From positions 248,001-312,000 of the forward strand of contig NZ_FQWU01000004.1 of NCBI RefSeq assembly GCF_900129765.1: a stretch of DNA of 64,000 nt, written 5' to 3'. A program made the position numbers and the translations under genes. The notes beneath the pieces are model-generated. The model had not been told where the DNA came from, ran no database searches, and saw only the letters and a list, made by a program, of their open reading frames with translations. Positions 8,406-16,743 of the stretch are shown piece by piece (the stretch's first letter is position 1; each line of letters begins with the position of its first letter). The stretch is from Massilia sp. CF038 (lineage in GTDB: Bacteria; Pseudomonadota; Gammaproteobacteria; Burkholderiales; Burkholderiaceae_D).

Positions 8406-8891
8406 ATGCCGCACACTTGGAGACCATCCGTTACCGTTGCCGCCATCATCGAGCGTGATGGCCGCTTTTTGCTGGTGGAAGAAGAAACCAGCGAAGGCAT
8501 CCGCCTGAATCAGCCGGCCGGCCATCTGGACCCGCTTGAGACGCTGGAACAGGCGGTCGTGCGCGAAGTAATGGAAGAAACAGCGCACGACTTCATTCCG
8601 CACGCCCTGGTGGGCATGTACATGTCGCGCTACACCTCCAAGCGGCTGGGCACGGACGTGACCTACCTGCGCTTTACGTTCTGCGGCGAGGCGGGCGAAG
8701 AATACGACCAGCCGCTTGACGAAGGCATCCTGCGCACCATGTGGATGACGCGCGACGAAATGGTGGCAAGCGCCGAGCGCCACCGCAGTCCGCTGGTTCT
8801 GCAATGCGTGGACGATTACCTGGCCGGCAAACGCGCGCCGCTGGCCCTGCTGCACACCCACCCTTCGGTGTTCGAGGGTGGACTAATTTAA
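8406..8891 (+). CDS. NUDIX hydrolase, NudJ-like
   Basis: 161 residues. A complete NUDIX box is present (GHLDPLETLEQAVVREVMEE, about residues 38-57, continuing TAHDF), with all the metal-binding glutamates. The preceding RLNQPAGHLD and the following YLRFTFCGEA resemble NudJ, a phosphatase acting on thiamine pyrophosphate precursors and nucleoside di- and triphosphates. ATG 8406 is chosen because GGGGA lies 7-11 bp upstream and the domain begins directly (RPSVTVAAIIERDG). In many betaproteobacteria the NUDIX gene directly precedes mnmA, as here, where only a palindromic repeat separates them. Confidence 0.88.
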   Translation: MPHTWRPSVTVAAIIERDGRFLLVEEETSEGIRLNQPAGHLDPLETLEQAVVREVMEETAHDFIPHALVGMYMSRYTSKRLGTDVTYLRFTFCGEAGEEYDQPLDEGILRTMWMTRDEMVASAERHRSPLVLQCVDDYLAGKRAPLALLHTHPSVFEGGLI

Positions 8892-8901
8892 GGACACCGA
8901 C

Positions 8902-9004
8902 ACATCGTCCTCGCGAAGGCGGGGACCCATGCCACGACAACCCATAGAAAGCGTATTTCTCTGCGCTACTGTGCTATGGGTCCCCGCCTGCGCGAGGACG
9001 ATGT
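8902..9004. repeat. Intergenic palindromic repeat (REP/BIME-like), copy 2
   Basis: Inverted repeat with arms beginning ACATCGTCCTCGCGAAGGCG and ending CGCCTGCGCGAGGACGATGT; the arms pair over about 33 bp around a unique centre of about 35 bp. Located between the NUDIX gene and mnmA. Confidence 0.88.
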
Positions 9005-9033
9005 AGCGGTCTGTCAAAAATCGGAATTAATCA

Positions 9034-10134
9034 ATGAGCAAGAAAAAAGTCGTGATCGGAATGTCTGGCGGGGTCGACTCCTCGGTCGCGGCGTGGATGC
9101 TGAAGGAACAGGGCTACGAAGTCATCGGCCTGTTCATGAAAAACTGGGAAGACGACGACGATTCCGAATTCTGCTCCTCGCGCCAGGACTGGATTGACGC
9201 GGCCAGCGTGGCCGACGTGGTCGGTGTCGACATAGAAGCGGTCAACTTCGCCGCCGAATACAAAGACCGTGTGTTTGCCGAATTCCTGCGCGAGTACCAG
9301 GCCGGCCGCACGCCAAACCCGGACGTGCTGTGCAACGCCGAAATCAAGTTCAAGGCCTTCCTCGACCACGCAATGCACCTGGGCGCGGACCTGATCGCCA
9401 CCGGCCACTACGCGCGCGTGCGCGAAAACGCCGGCAAATTCGAACTGCTCAAGGCCGTTGATCACACCAAGGACCAAAGCTACTTCCTGCATCGCCTGAA
9501 TCAGGCGCAGTTGTCCAAGACCCTGTTCCCGCTCGGTGAAATCCCGAAAACGGAAGTGCGCAAGATCGCCGAAAAACTGGCATTGCCAAATGCCTCAAAA
9601 AAGGATTCAACCGGCATCTGCTTCATTGGTGAGCGGCCGTTCCGCGATTTCCTGAACCGCTACCTGTCGTACAAGCCGGGCCCGATGAAAACCGACGACG
9701 GCACCGTGGTCGGTGAACACGTCGGCCTGTCGTTCTACACCCTGGGCCAGCGCAAAGGCATCGGCGTGGGCGGCATGAAGAAGTACAAGAAGGACGATGG
9801 CAGCAGCGACGCCTGGTACGTGGCACGCAAGGACATCGCCAGCAACACACTGTACATCGTGCAGGGGCACGACCATCCGTGGCTGCTGTCAGGCGCGTTG
9901 ACGGCCGACCAGGCCAGCTGGATTGCCGGCGAAGCGCCGGAGGCGCGCAGCATGTCGGCCAAGACGCGTTACCGTCAGGCCGACGTGGCTTGCCGTGTCG
10001 CGCCCGAAGGCCTGAGTGACTTCGCGCTGGACTTCATCGATCCGCAATGGGCGGTCACGCCAGGGCAGTCGGCCGTTCTGTATGACGGTGATGTATGCCT
10101 TGGCGGCGGGATCATCAGCGGCTCGACCATCTGA
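9034..10134 (+). CDS. mnmA: tRNA-specific 2-thiouridylase
   Basis: 366 residues, the normal family length. The ATP pyrophosphatase P-loop [15 protein letters not shown] (9-23) is at the N-terminus. The two redox/catalytic cysteines are visible: [12 protein letters not shown] with Cys100 and [10 protein letters not shown] with Cys196. The C-terminal part has the [12 protein letters not shown] and YVARKD segments of the tRNA-binding domain. The enzyme activates U34 of Lys, Glu and Gln tRNAs with ATP and inserts sulfur from a persulfide relay. It converges with an RraB-like gene 36 bp downstream. Confidence 0.97.
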   Translation: MSKKKVVIGMSGGVDSSVAAWMLKEQGYEVIGLFMKNWEDDDDSEFCSSRQDWIDAASVADVVGVDIEAVNFAAEYKDRVFAEFLREYQAGRTPNPDVLCNAEIKFKAFLDHAMHLGADLIATGHYARVRENAGKFELLKAVDHTKDQSYFLHRLNQAQLSKTLFPLGEIPKTEVRKIAEKLALPNASKKDSTGICFIGERPFRDFLNRYLSYKPGPMKTDDGTVVGEHVGLSFYTLGQRKGIGVGGMKKYKKDDGSSDAWYVARKDIASNTLYIVQGHDHPWLLSGALTADQASWIAGEAPEARSMSAKTRYRQADVACRVAPEGLSDFALDFIDPQWAVTPGQSAVLYDGDVCLGGGIISGSTI

Positions 10135-10170
10135 AAAGTCCCGTTGGCGATGCCGGTCGTGTGGCAGCAA

Positions 10171-10494
10171 TCAGTGCATCACGCCCCATGATTCGCAAAC
10201 GCCGCCGTACGGCAATGCCAGTGTCGACACCGAGTCCTGTATCGACATGACGAGTTCGTAAGTCAATTTCGCATCTACGACGAATTCGACGTATCCGTTC
10301 ATGTCGTCACTCGGTTGGTAAAGCCGAATGCGCGGGTACGTCGCATGCAGCGCATGAAGGAAGTCTTTCGATGGCGGCCAGGTCTTGAAGTCAACATTAA
10401 AATCAATTTCATGCGACTGAGCGAAATCAAAACCGCTCGATTGCATTCGACGGAATACATCACCGTCAGCATCATCTGGCCAAACTGTTTGCAT
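10171..10494 (-). CDS. RraB-like (DUF695/ribonuclease E inhibitor family) protein
   Basis: 107 residues. The start WPDDADGDVFRRMQSSGFDFAQSHEIDF and the end LPYGGVCESWGVM match the pattern of the RraB family, in which an acidic DxDG.vlr.L N-terminus and a terminal G..ddWG box are conserved. RraB proteins bind RNase E and modulate mRNA decay; whether this one does so is inference. It is the last gene of a minus-strand string that starts at the GST gene, with a 42-bp gap to the preceding small gene. Confidence 0.6.
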   Translation of the reverse strand: MQTVWPDDADGDVFRRMQSSGFDFAQSHEIDFNVDFKTWPPSKDFLHALHATYPRIRLYQPSDDMNGYVEFVVDAKLTYELVMSIQDSVSTLALPYGGVCESWGVMH

Positions 10495-10536
10495 TGATAG
10501 TCCTTCTAGAAGTGGAGGAAGCGTGCAGCGATACGG

Positions 10537-10818
10537 TCAAGCGACACGATTTAGCCGCATGGCCAGTGCGGCGCATACCTTGGCCTGCCCCTGATTGACC
10601 CGTGCCTTGCTGAAGTCCGCCCCGGTCAGTTCACGCCCCAAGCGCTTTTCGGCGCAATCGAGGCACAGCATGCCATCGATCTTGTAGTGAATTGAGCGCC
10701 AGACCCGATACCAGAGCATGTAATACTGCTCATTTTGGTAGGTATCGACTTGACAGTCCATGCACAGCCAGCGCGCTCTGCCCTGCGCTATTTTCTCGGC
10801 ATCGGCTAATTTATTCAT
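10537..10818 (-). CDS. Small protein with two CxxC pairs, unknown function
   Basis: 93 residues. Two cysteine pairs, WLCMDC (about residue 19) and LCLDC (about residue 52), flank an aromatic-rich segment (YYMLWYRVWRSIHYK), suggesting a small zinc-binding domain. A C-terminal part (RVNQGQAKVCAALAMRLNR) is predicted helical. Its start overlaps the stop of the upstream small gene by 4 bp, so the two are coupled. I do not recognise a named family. Confidence 0.6.
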   Translation of the reverse strand: MNKLADAEKIAQGRARWLCMDCQVDTYQNEQYYMLWYRVWRSIHYKIDGMLCLDCAEKRLGRELTGADFSKARVNQGQAKVCAALAMRLNRVA

Positions 10819-11027
10819 TCTTCAGAATCTGGTCTTGACTCAGCATCATCCTCTCCGGCGAGCAATTCTGACAGCGCAGCCGGTGCAAGACGCTTCATCT
10901 TGCCTTCGAGCTTGCGGTCGTACTTACGGTCATTCGGATCGAGCCCCTTGCGTGCCTTGCGTGCATACTGCTGCACGAAGCGGCCCATGTCTTCAGCGAG
11001 TCTGTTGTGGTTTCGTTTGGAATGCAC
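10815..11027 (-). CDS. Small highly charged protein, unknown function
   Basis: 70 residues, starting with GTG at 11027, 8 bp after the receiver-protein stop. The first 45 residues are strongly basic (KARKGLDPNDRKYDRKLEGKM); the end is acidic (LLAGEDDAESRPDSEE). It may be a nucleic-acid or ribosome-associated protein, but nothing diagnostic is visible. Translational coupling to the following zinc-type small protein (ATGA overlap) supports that it is a real gene. The start codon is uncertain because no strong ribosome-binding site precedes it. Confidence 0.55.
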   Translation of the reverse strand: MHSKRNHNRLAEDMGRFVQQYARKARKGLDPNDRKYDRKLEGKMKRLAPAALSELLAGEDDAESRPDSEE

Positions 11028-11034
11028 GCGACTT

Positions 11035-11421
11035 TTACGAATTGGCTTTCTGCCGCTTGATCATGTCCATCACCGTCTTGCGGATGGTGTTGAGCACCGC
11101 GTCCGCCTTGAACGGCTTGACGATAAAACCCTGCACGCCGCGCGTGAGCGACGTTTGCATCAGCGTCGCGTCCATGGTCCCGGACATCATGAAAATCAGG
11201 GTCTTGGGATAGGTGGCGCGCACCTGCTCGACCACGTTGTGGCCATCTTCCACCTGCTCGCGCGCGATGCAGAAGATCTGCGGCTGGTGCTTTTGCACCT
11301 GCACGAAGCCCAGCAACGCCGTATGCGCTTGGGCCACCACCTCGTAGCCGCCATCGGTCAGCACGGTGTTGAGCAAACCGCGCGAAATCGCGTTCGAATC
11401 GACGATCACCGCTTTCAGCAT
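11035..11421 (-). CDS. Stand-alone receiver-domain protein lacking the phospho-acceptor Asp
   Basis: A single CheY-like domain of 128 residues (AVIVDSNAISRGLLNTVL ... FMMSGTMDATLM ... GFIVKPF). The beta-5 lysine (K102 in VKPF) and the beta-4 serine (S80) are present. The acidic pocket is reduced to one Asp (D8, followed by Ser), and the strand that should end in the phosphorylated Asp reads PQIFCIAREQVEDG, with Ile52-Ala53 in that place. It is therefore probably a pseudo-receiver that works without phosphorylation, for example by protein-protein contact. It sits 10 bp downstream of the exonuclease gene. Confidence 0.8.
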   Translation of the reverse strand: MLKAVIVDSNAISRGLLNTVLTDGGYEVVAQAHTALLGFVQVQKHQPQIFCIAREQVEDGHNVVEQVRATYPKTLIFMMSGTMDATLMQTSLTRGVQGFIVKPFKADAVLNTIRKTVMDMIKRQKANS

Positions 11422-11431
11422 AACGCCACCC

Positions 11432-12208
11432 TTAAAATTGTTCGTAAGCGAGCATGTTCCATGTTACTCCCAGCCGCACATCGGTTTTCAGCTGCACCAG
11501 CTGGCGTGACAAAAACAACAACTCGCGTTCGGCCCGCAGGCGCTCGCCAATCGGCGTTTTCAAAATGCCGGCACCGGCCATGACGGCATCGAGGTCACCA
11601 TACGCATTGAGCAGCTTGGCCGCCGTCTTCATGCCGACCTTGGACACCCCCGGTACGCCGTCGGTCACGTCGCCCATCAGCGCCAGCAAATCGACCAGCA
11701 GCTCGGGCGCCACGCCAAACTTGTTGCGCACCCAGGCGTCGTCATGCCACTCGCCCTTGAAATGGTCCCACACCAGCGCGCCGTGCGCAATCAATCCGTG
11801 CAGATCCTTGTCGGTCGAGGCGATGATGGCTTCGCCGCGCCCTTCCGCCAGCCAGCGCAAAATCGCCGTGCCGATCACGTCGTCGGCCTCCACCTCGGGC
11901 AGCATCACCACGTGCAGGCCTTCGCCGGCCAGCTTCTCATGGAACGATGGCAGCGCCTCGCGCAGGAAGGACGGCATTGGCGCGCGCTGCTCGCGGTAGC
12001 GCGGGTAAATCGCGTGGCGCCAGGTCGGCCCGCCAAAGTCAAACGCGGGCAACACGTGGGTGGGCGCATGTGCGGCCAGCAGCTTGCGAAATGACGACAG
12101 CGCGTGCCGCAGCGCGATCTCGGCCTTTTCGGCCGAATCGGGTTCGGGACTGGCCTCGTACACGCGCCGGACGATGTTCAGCCCATCGATGGCAAGCAGT
12201 TTGGCCAT
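11432..12208 (-). CDS. 5'-3' exonuclease / flap endonuclease (Xni or Pol I N-domain type)
   Basis: 258 residues. DGLNIVRRVYEA at the N-terminus, LPEVEADDVIGTAI, IIASTDKDLHGLI and LMGDVTDGVPGVSKVGMKTAAKLL follow the order of the 5'-3' exonuclease domain: metal-binding acidic residues, then the helix-hairpin-helix DNA-binding element. It is a stand-alone exonuclease domain without a polymerase, as in the Xni group. It starts 7 bp after the GST gene stop and is part of the same minus-strand string. Confidence 0.88.
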   Translation of the reverse strand: MAKLLAIDGLNIVRRVYEASPEPDSAEKAEIALRHALSSFRKLLAAHAPTHVLPAFDFGGPTWRHAIYPRYREQRAPMPSFLREALPSFHEKLAGEGLHVVMLPEVEADDVIGTAILRWLAEGRGEAIIASTDKDLHGLIAHGALVWDHFKGEWHDDAWVRNKFGVAPELLVDLLALMGDVTDGVPGVSKVGMKTAAKLLNAYGDLDAVMAGAGILKTPIGERLRAERELLFLSRQLVQLKTDVRLGVTWNMLAYEQF

Positions 12209-12215
12209 GGCGGTC

Positions 12216-12890
12216 TTACTTGATCAGTTCGTATTTTCCACCGCGCTCCAGCGCGCGCTGATAGGCCGGGCGCGCGTGAATGCGCTGTAAAAAGGCGTCC
12301 AGCTTGGGATAGTTGGCACCGAGTCCGCCGCGCGCGGCAGCCGCTTCCAGCACAAAGCTGACCTGGATGTCGGCTGCGGAAAAGGCCTCGCCGGTGAACC
12401 AGCGGCGCTGGCTCAGCTCCCCTTCCAGGTAGCCCAGGTGCGATGCGATCTGCGGCATGATGTAGCTGGACTTGACCTTTTGCGCGATGCCCTTGGCAAT
12501 GGGCTTGACGAAAAACGGCATCGGGCTCGACTCGACCTTGTCAAACACCAGCTTCATCAGCAGCGGCGTCATGGCCGAGCCTTCGGCGTAATGCAGGAAG
12601 TAGGTGTAGCGCAGTTTGTCGGGGGTACCGGCGGCAGGCACCAGGTTCTTGCCACTGCCATAGCGTTCGGTGAGATACTCGATAATCGCACCCGACTCGG
12701 CTACCATGGTGTCGCCATCCGTAATGACAGGCGATTTGCCCAGGGGATGAATGGCGCGCAGTTCGGGCGGCGCCAGCATGGTCTTGGCGTCGCGCTGGTA
12801 TTTTTTGATCTCGTAGTCCAGGCCCAGTTCTTCCAGCAGCCACAGGATGCGCTGCGAACGGGAATTGTTGAGATGGTGGACAATGATCAT
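12216..12890 (-). CDS. Glutathione S-transferase family protein
   Basis: 224 residues from ATG 12890. The N-terminal thioredoxin-fold half shows MIIVHHLNNSRSQRILWLLEELGL, with a Ser-Arg-Ser region near the usual catalytic position, then PLGKSPVITDGD and ESGAIIEYL, the glutathione gamma-glutamyl binding motifs (cis-Pro and Glu-Ser). The helical C-terminal half includes FTGEAFSAADIQVSF, the N-capping box. The substrate is unknown. The longer upstream reading is unlikely since the GST fold begins exactly at this ATG. It is divergent from the glutamate synthase-like gene. Confidence 0.9.
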   Translation of the reverse strand: MIIVHHLNNSRSQRILWLLEELGLDYEIKKYQRDAKTMLAPPELRAIHPLGKSPVITDGDTMVAESGAIIEYLTERYGSGKNLVPAAGTPDKLRYTYFLHYAEGSAMTPLLMKLVFDKVESSPMPFFVKPIAKGIAQKVKSSYIMPQIASHLGYLEGELSQRRWFTGEAFSAADIQVSFVLEAAAARGGLGANYPKLDAFLQRIHARPAYQRALERGGKYELIK

Positions 12891-12960
12891 TGGGTTCTTT
12901 CGCCGGGATGGAATCGGCGTTAGCTTAGCATTGTTGTAAGCGATTGGCCACGGAGACCGC

Positions 12961-14586
12961 ATGAGACTGTTCGCACCGCGCTACCTTCCTTTGATCGTGT
13001 CGGCCGTCGTGCTGCCGCTGTCGGCGTTTCAAGCCTGGCAAGGCGAAGGCCCCGGCTGGTGGCTGGTTGCCGTCAGCCTGGGCCTGACGGTGGTGGGGTT
13101 CACCGACCTGCTGCAAAAAAAGCAGGCGCTGCGCCGCAATTACCCGATTCTGGCCCACTTCCGCTACTTCTTCGAGTCGATCCGGCCCGAGATTCGCCAG
13201 TACTTCCTTGAAAACGACATGGAGGCGGCGCCGTTCTCGCGCAACCAGCGCAGCATTGTGTACCAGCGCGCCAAGCGCCAGACCGACAAGCGCCCCTTCG
13301 GCACCCAGCTCGATGTGTATTCGGACGGCTATGAATGGATCAACCATTCGATTGCACCCGCCATGATCGCCGATCCGAATTTCCGCATCGAGGTGGGCAA
13401 CCACCCGGACTGCCCGCGCGCGCAGCCCTACAGCGCCAGCGTTTTCAACATCTCGGCCATGAGTTTCGGCTCCTTGTCCGCCAATGCCATCCTGGCCCTG
13501 AACGGCGGCGCGCGCATCGGCGGCTTCATGCACGACACCGGTGAAGGCAGCATCAGCCGCTATCACCGCGAACACGGCGGCGACCTGGTCTGGGAAATCG
13601 GGTCCGGCTACTTTGGCTGCCGCACCGACGAAGGCGGCTTCTCGGAAGCCAAGTTCGTCGCCAACGCGACGCTGCCACAGGTGAAGATGATCGAACTGAA
13701 GCTCTCGCAAGGCGCCAAGCCGGGCCAGGGCGGCATTCTGCCGGGCGCCAAGGTCTCGATTGAAATTGCCGCCGCGCGCGGCGTGCCGGTGGGCCTTGAC
13801 TGTCTGTCGCCGTCCAAGCATTCGGCGTTTTCCACGCCGATCGAGATGCTGCATTTTATTGAACGCTTGCGCAATCTGTCGGGTGGCAAGCCAACCGGCT
13901 TCAAACTCGCGATCGGCCACCCGTGGGAGTTCTTCGCCATCGTCAAAGCCATGCTGGCCACCGGCATCGTCCCGGACTTCATTACCGTCGATGGGGGCGA
14001 AGGCGGCACCGGTGCGGCGCCGGTCGAGTTTTCCGACCATGTGGGGGCGCCTTTGCAGGAAGCGCTGCTGCTGGTGCATAACACGCTGGTGGGCGCCAAT
14101 TTGCGCGACAAGATCCGCATTGCGGCGTCGGGCAAAATCATCACCGCCTTCGATATCGCGCGCACCATTGCGCTGGGCGCGGACTGGTGCAATTCGGCGC
14201 GCGGCTTCATGTTTGCGCTGGGCTGCGTGCAGTCGCAGAGCTGCCATACCGACCGCTGCCCGACCGGCGTGGCAACGCAGGATGAGCTGCGCCAGCAGGC
14301 GCTGGTGGTGCCCGACAAGACGGAACGCGTGGCTTACTTCCACAAGAACACCGTTCAGGCGCTGGCCGAGCTGATCGCCGCTGCTGGGTTGACGCATCCT
14401 TCCCAGCTCAAGCCGCACCATCTGGTGCGGCGGGTGTCGCCCAACCAGGTCAAGCTGGCATCGGCGCTGCTGCCGTATCTGGAGCCAGGCGAATTGCTGG
14501 ACTCGAGCCAGCACCACAAGCTGCCGCCGGTATTCGGCTTGTACTGGCCGATCGCACAGGCCGAATCCTTCCAGCAGCTCACCTAA
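12961..14586 (+). CDS. FMN-binding glutamate synthase-family protein, membrane-anchored
   Basis: 541 residues. Two hydrophobic N-terminal helices (about 8-25 and 35-50: YLPLIVSAVVLPLSAF, WWLVAVSLGLTVVGF) are followed by a GltB central/FMN barrel: MSFGSLSANAILALNGGARIGG, SPSKHSAF, DFITVDGGEGGTGAAP, and the iron-sulfur cysteines in GCVQSQSCHTDRCPTGVATQ. No glutamine amidotransferase domain or GltD partner is nearby, so this is the stand-alone type whose physiological reaction is not established. It ends just before a palindromic repeat. Confidence 0.88.
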   Translation: MRLFAPRYLPLIVSAVVLPLSAFQAWQGEGPGWWLVAVSLGLTVVGFTDLLQKKQALRRNYPILAHFRYFFESIRPEIRQYFLENDMEAAPFSRNQRSIVYQRAKRQTDKRPFGTQLDVYSDGYEWINHSIAPAMIADPNFRIEVGNHPDCPRAQPYSASVFNISAMSFGSLSANAILALNGGARIGGFMHDTGEGSISRYHREHGGDLVWEIGSGYFGCRTDEGGFSEAKFVANATLPQVKMIELKLSQGAKPGQGGILPGAKVSIEIAAARGVPVGLDCLSPSKHSAFSTPIEMLHFIERLRNLSGGKPTGFKLAIGHPWEFFAIVKAMLATGIVPDFITVDGGEGGTGAAPVEFSDHVGAPLQEALLLVHNTLVGANLRDKIRIAASGKIITAFDIARTIALGADWCNSARGFMFALGCVQSQSCHTDRCPTGVATQDELRQQALVVPDKTERVAYFHKNTVQALAELIAAAGLTHPSQLKPHHLVRRVSPNQVKLASALLPYLEPGELLDSSQHHKLPPVFGLYWPIAQAESFQQLT

Positions 14587-14591
14587 CCACC

Positions 14592-14689
14592 CATCGCCCT
14601 CGCGAAGGCGGGCTCGCATGCGAGCCCCCTATGCCATTTGATCGAATTCGGGGACATGCTATGGGCCCCCGCCTTCGCGAGGGCGATGT
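14592..14689. repeat. Intergenic palindromic repeat (REP/BIME-like), copy 3
   Basis: Arms start CATCGCCCTCGCGAAGGCGG and end CCGCCTTCGCGAGGGCGATG, nearly perfect complements. A second small palindrome (GGGCTCGCATGCGAGCCC) lies inside the left half. It sits 6 bp after the glutamate synthase-like stop and may form a strong RNA hairpin there. Confidence 0.88.
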
Positions 14690-14706
14690 AGCTACTAAAG
14701 TTATAG

Positions 14707-14735
14707 TTGACAACGGCGCCGCCCTTCCCTACTAT
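14707..14735 (+). promoter_or_regulatory. Promoter of the blaI-M56 pair
   Basis: TTGACA (14707-14712), 17-bp spacer, TACTAT (14730-14735). This is a near-consensus sigma-70 promoter whose -10 element overlaps the left arm of the operator palindrome, so repressor binding would block initiation. Confidence 0.8.
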
Positions 14736-14757
14736 CTACTAAACATTTAGTAGATAG
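14732..14757. promoter_or_regulatory. BlaI-type operator palindrome
   Basis: Perfect inverted repeat with 12-bp arms CTATCTACTAAA and TTTAGTAGATAG around a 2-bp centre (CA). It overlaps the promoter -10 and runs into the ribosome-binding site region (GGAG 14757-14760). BlaI/MecI repressors bind dyads with TACA/TGTA-type half sites; here the half site is TACTAAA. Negative autoregulation of the blaI-like gene is inferred. Confidence 0.8.
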
Positions 14758-14765
14758 GAGCCCAC

Positions 14766-15137
14766 ATGACGATTTCCTTCACCGACCGCGAAGCGGACGT
14801 GATGCAGATTTTATGGGACCACGGCCCCTCCGTGGTCTCGGAAGTACGCACCCACCTGCAAGACCAGCTGGCCTACACCACCGTCCTCACGGTGCTGCGC
14901 ACCCTTGAAACCAAGGGCTATGTGGCGCACGAAGAGGAGGGCCGTGGGCACCGCTACCACGCGCTGATCGAGCAGCAGGAAGCACGCAAGAGCGCGCTGC
15001 AGCACCTCACCAGCAAACTGTTCAAAGGTTCATCCGAACTGCTGTTTGCGCACCTGGTTTCCGATCGCAAGCTGGGCGCCGATGAAATCGCCCGCATGCG
15101 CCAACTGCTGGCCGACAGTACCAAGGACAAAAAATGA
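14766..15137 (+). CDS. BlaI/MecI/CopY family transcriptional repressor
   Basis: 123 residues. The winged-helix start FTDREADVMQILWDHGPSVVSEVRTHL and LAYTTVLTVLRTLETKGYVAHEEEGRGHRY are diagnostic of BlaI/MecI. The C-terminal dimerisation helix contains the region usually cleaved or inactivated by the partner protease. A ribosome-binding site (GGAG) precedes the ATG by 5 bp. The stop overlaps the start of the M56 peptidase gene, as in classical blaI-blaR1 or mecR1 pairs. No beta-lactamase gene is adjacent. Confidence 0.93.
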   Translation: MTISFTDREADVMQILWDHGPSVVSEVRTHLQDQLAYTTVLTVLRTLETKGYVAHEEEGRGHRYHALIEQQEARKSALQHLTSKLFKGSSELLFAHLVSDRKLGADEIARMRQLLADSTKDKK

Positions 15138-16687
15138 CCCTCAACTGGATGATCTATACCCTCGCCGTGACGGTGCTGATTGGCGCCGCGGCCACGGCCA
15201 CCGAGCGTGCGCTGCGTCTATGGAAGCTGCCAACACGCTGGATCTGGATGGCGGCCATGGTGGCGTCGACGGTACCACCGCTGTTCGTGAACGGATCAGC
15301 GCCGCTGCCAACGCAGGACGCGCGCAGCGCACCGGTGCGCCGCGCAGCACCGGCGGCGGCCCTGCCCGGAACGCAGGCGGCATCCGAATGGGTTGCCGCC
15401 AAAACCGCAGCCACTCCGATCGAGGCGGCCGCTATGCTCAAGCCAGCCTGGATGGCCTTGTCCGTCACCCTGCTGCTGGCCCTGGGCGCAAGCGCCGCCC
15501 TGTTGGCAATGCGGCGCCGCCACTGGCGCAGTGCGCACATGGGGGACACCCCGGTCTGGATCGCACCAGACGCCGGCCCCGCCGTGGTCGGGATTCTGCG
15601 GCCACGGATCGTCCTGCCGGAATGGCTGATGCAGACAGCGCCGTCGCAGCAGGCACTGGTGATGGCGCACGAGACATCGCATGTGGCGGCGCGCGATCCG
15701 CAGCTGCTGGCGCTTGCCCTGCTGCTGCTGGCCGTCATGCCGTGGAACCTGGCGCTGTGGTGGCAGTTGCGGCGCCTGCGCCACGCCATCGAAGTCGACT
15801 GCGACGCCCGCGTCCTGGCGGCCGGTCACAACCTGCAGGCCTACGGCGAGGCGCTGCTGGAAGTCGGCGCGCGCCAGTCGGGACTGCTCGGCAGCATGGC
15901 CGCCATGGCCGAATCGCGCTCCCTCCTGGAACAGCGGCTGGGCATCATGGTGCGCGGCCCTGGCCGCTGGCGCCGCGCGGCCGCCGTCGGCCTGGCGGCA
16001 ACCGCCCTGTGCGCTGCGGCAGCGGCAGCACAACTGGCACCACCAGCGCCCGCCAAACGCGCTGTCGTGCAACTGGCGCCGGCGCAGCTGGCCGAGTATG
16101 AAGGCACGTACCAGGTTGGCGAATTTCAGGTCATGACGATCACCCGTTACGACGACCGTCTTATCAGCGAAATCACGGGACGCGGCCCGCTGCTGCTCTT
16201 CGCCGAGCGCAAGGACAAGCTGTACCAGCCCCGCAGCGGCCTCGATCTGCTATTCCAGCGCAATGCGGGCGGCAAGGTGGTCGGCATGACGCTGACACGG
16301 CTCGGTGTCGACATCATCGCCCCGCGCGTGGAAGGCACAGACCTGAAGCGCCGCATTGCAGCGCACCTGGCCCGCGATGGCGCCATGCCTGGCGGCGAAG
16401 CTGCCTTGCGCCGGGGCGCGGACAGCTTAACTACTGGCAAAGTGTATGAAGAAGATTTGACACCGGCGTTTGCCCGCATCTCCAGGGTGTTCCTCGCGGA
16501 ACGGGTCAAGGCGCTGCAAAAGAACCCGGTCGGCAAGATGCAGTCGATCAGCTACGAAGGCGTCAACCGCGACACGGGCGAAGACATCTACAAGGTGGTG
16601 TACGAACACCGGGTGGTGGACTGGTACCTGACCGTCAATTCGGATGGCAAAGTGGACGGCGCCTTCGCCCGCTTCCTGCGGCAGTAA
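15134..16687 (+). CDS. BlaR1/M56-family membrane metallopeptidase with a DUF3471-like sensor domain
   Basis: 517 residues. Several N-terminal hydrophobic helices (WMIYTLAVTVLIGAAATAT; WMALSVTLLLALGASAALLAM) precede the zinc protease motif HETSH (His179-Glu180...His183), with VDCDARVLAAG as the downstream ligand region, and another helix at about 280-300. The periplasmic C-terminal part does not look like the penicillin-binding domain of BlaR1. Instead it begins LAEYEGTYQVGEFQVMTITR and LLFAERKDKLYQP, like the beta-barrel DUF3471 found behind serine beta-lactamase-like proteins. It probably senses a signal outside and inactivates the BlaI-type repressor; the ligand is unknown. Confidence 0.85.
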   Translation: MTLNWMIYTLAVTVLIGAAATATERALRLWKLPTRWIWMAAMVASTVPPLFVNGSAPLPTQDARSAPVRRAAPAAALPGTQAASEWVAAKTAATPIEAAAMLKPAWMALSVTLLLALGASAALLAMRRRHWRSAHMGDTPVWIAPDAGPAVVGILRPRIVLPEWLMQTAPSQQALVMAHETSHVAARDPQLLALALLLLAVMPWNLALWWQLRRLRHAIEVDCDARVLAAGHNLQAYGEALLEVGARQSGLLGSMAAMAESRSLLEQRLGIMVRGPGRWRRAAAVGLAATALCAAAAAAQLAPPAPAKRAVVQLAPAQLAEYEGTYQVGEFQVMTITRYDDRLISEITGRGPLLLFAERKDKLYQPRSGLDLLFQRNAGGKVVGMTLTRLGVDIIAPRVEGTDLKRRIAAHLARDGAMPGGEAALRRGADSLTTGKVYEEDLTPAFARISRVFLAERVKALQKNPVGKMQSISYEGVNRDTGEDIYKVVYEHRVVDWYLTVNSDGKVDGAFARFLRQ

Positions 16688-16743
16688 GCCATCAGCGTGC
16701 GCGGTCTAACCGACCGGCACGCCAGCCATGCCTAAGATGCCAT

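Noticed and set aside
12925-14619. 564-codon open frame on the minus strand opposite the glutamate synthase-like gene
   Set aside because: It is the antisense of a clear FMN-binding protein; its composition (Arg/His/Gly-rich, no domain) is what GC-rich codon bias produces on the opposite strand.
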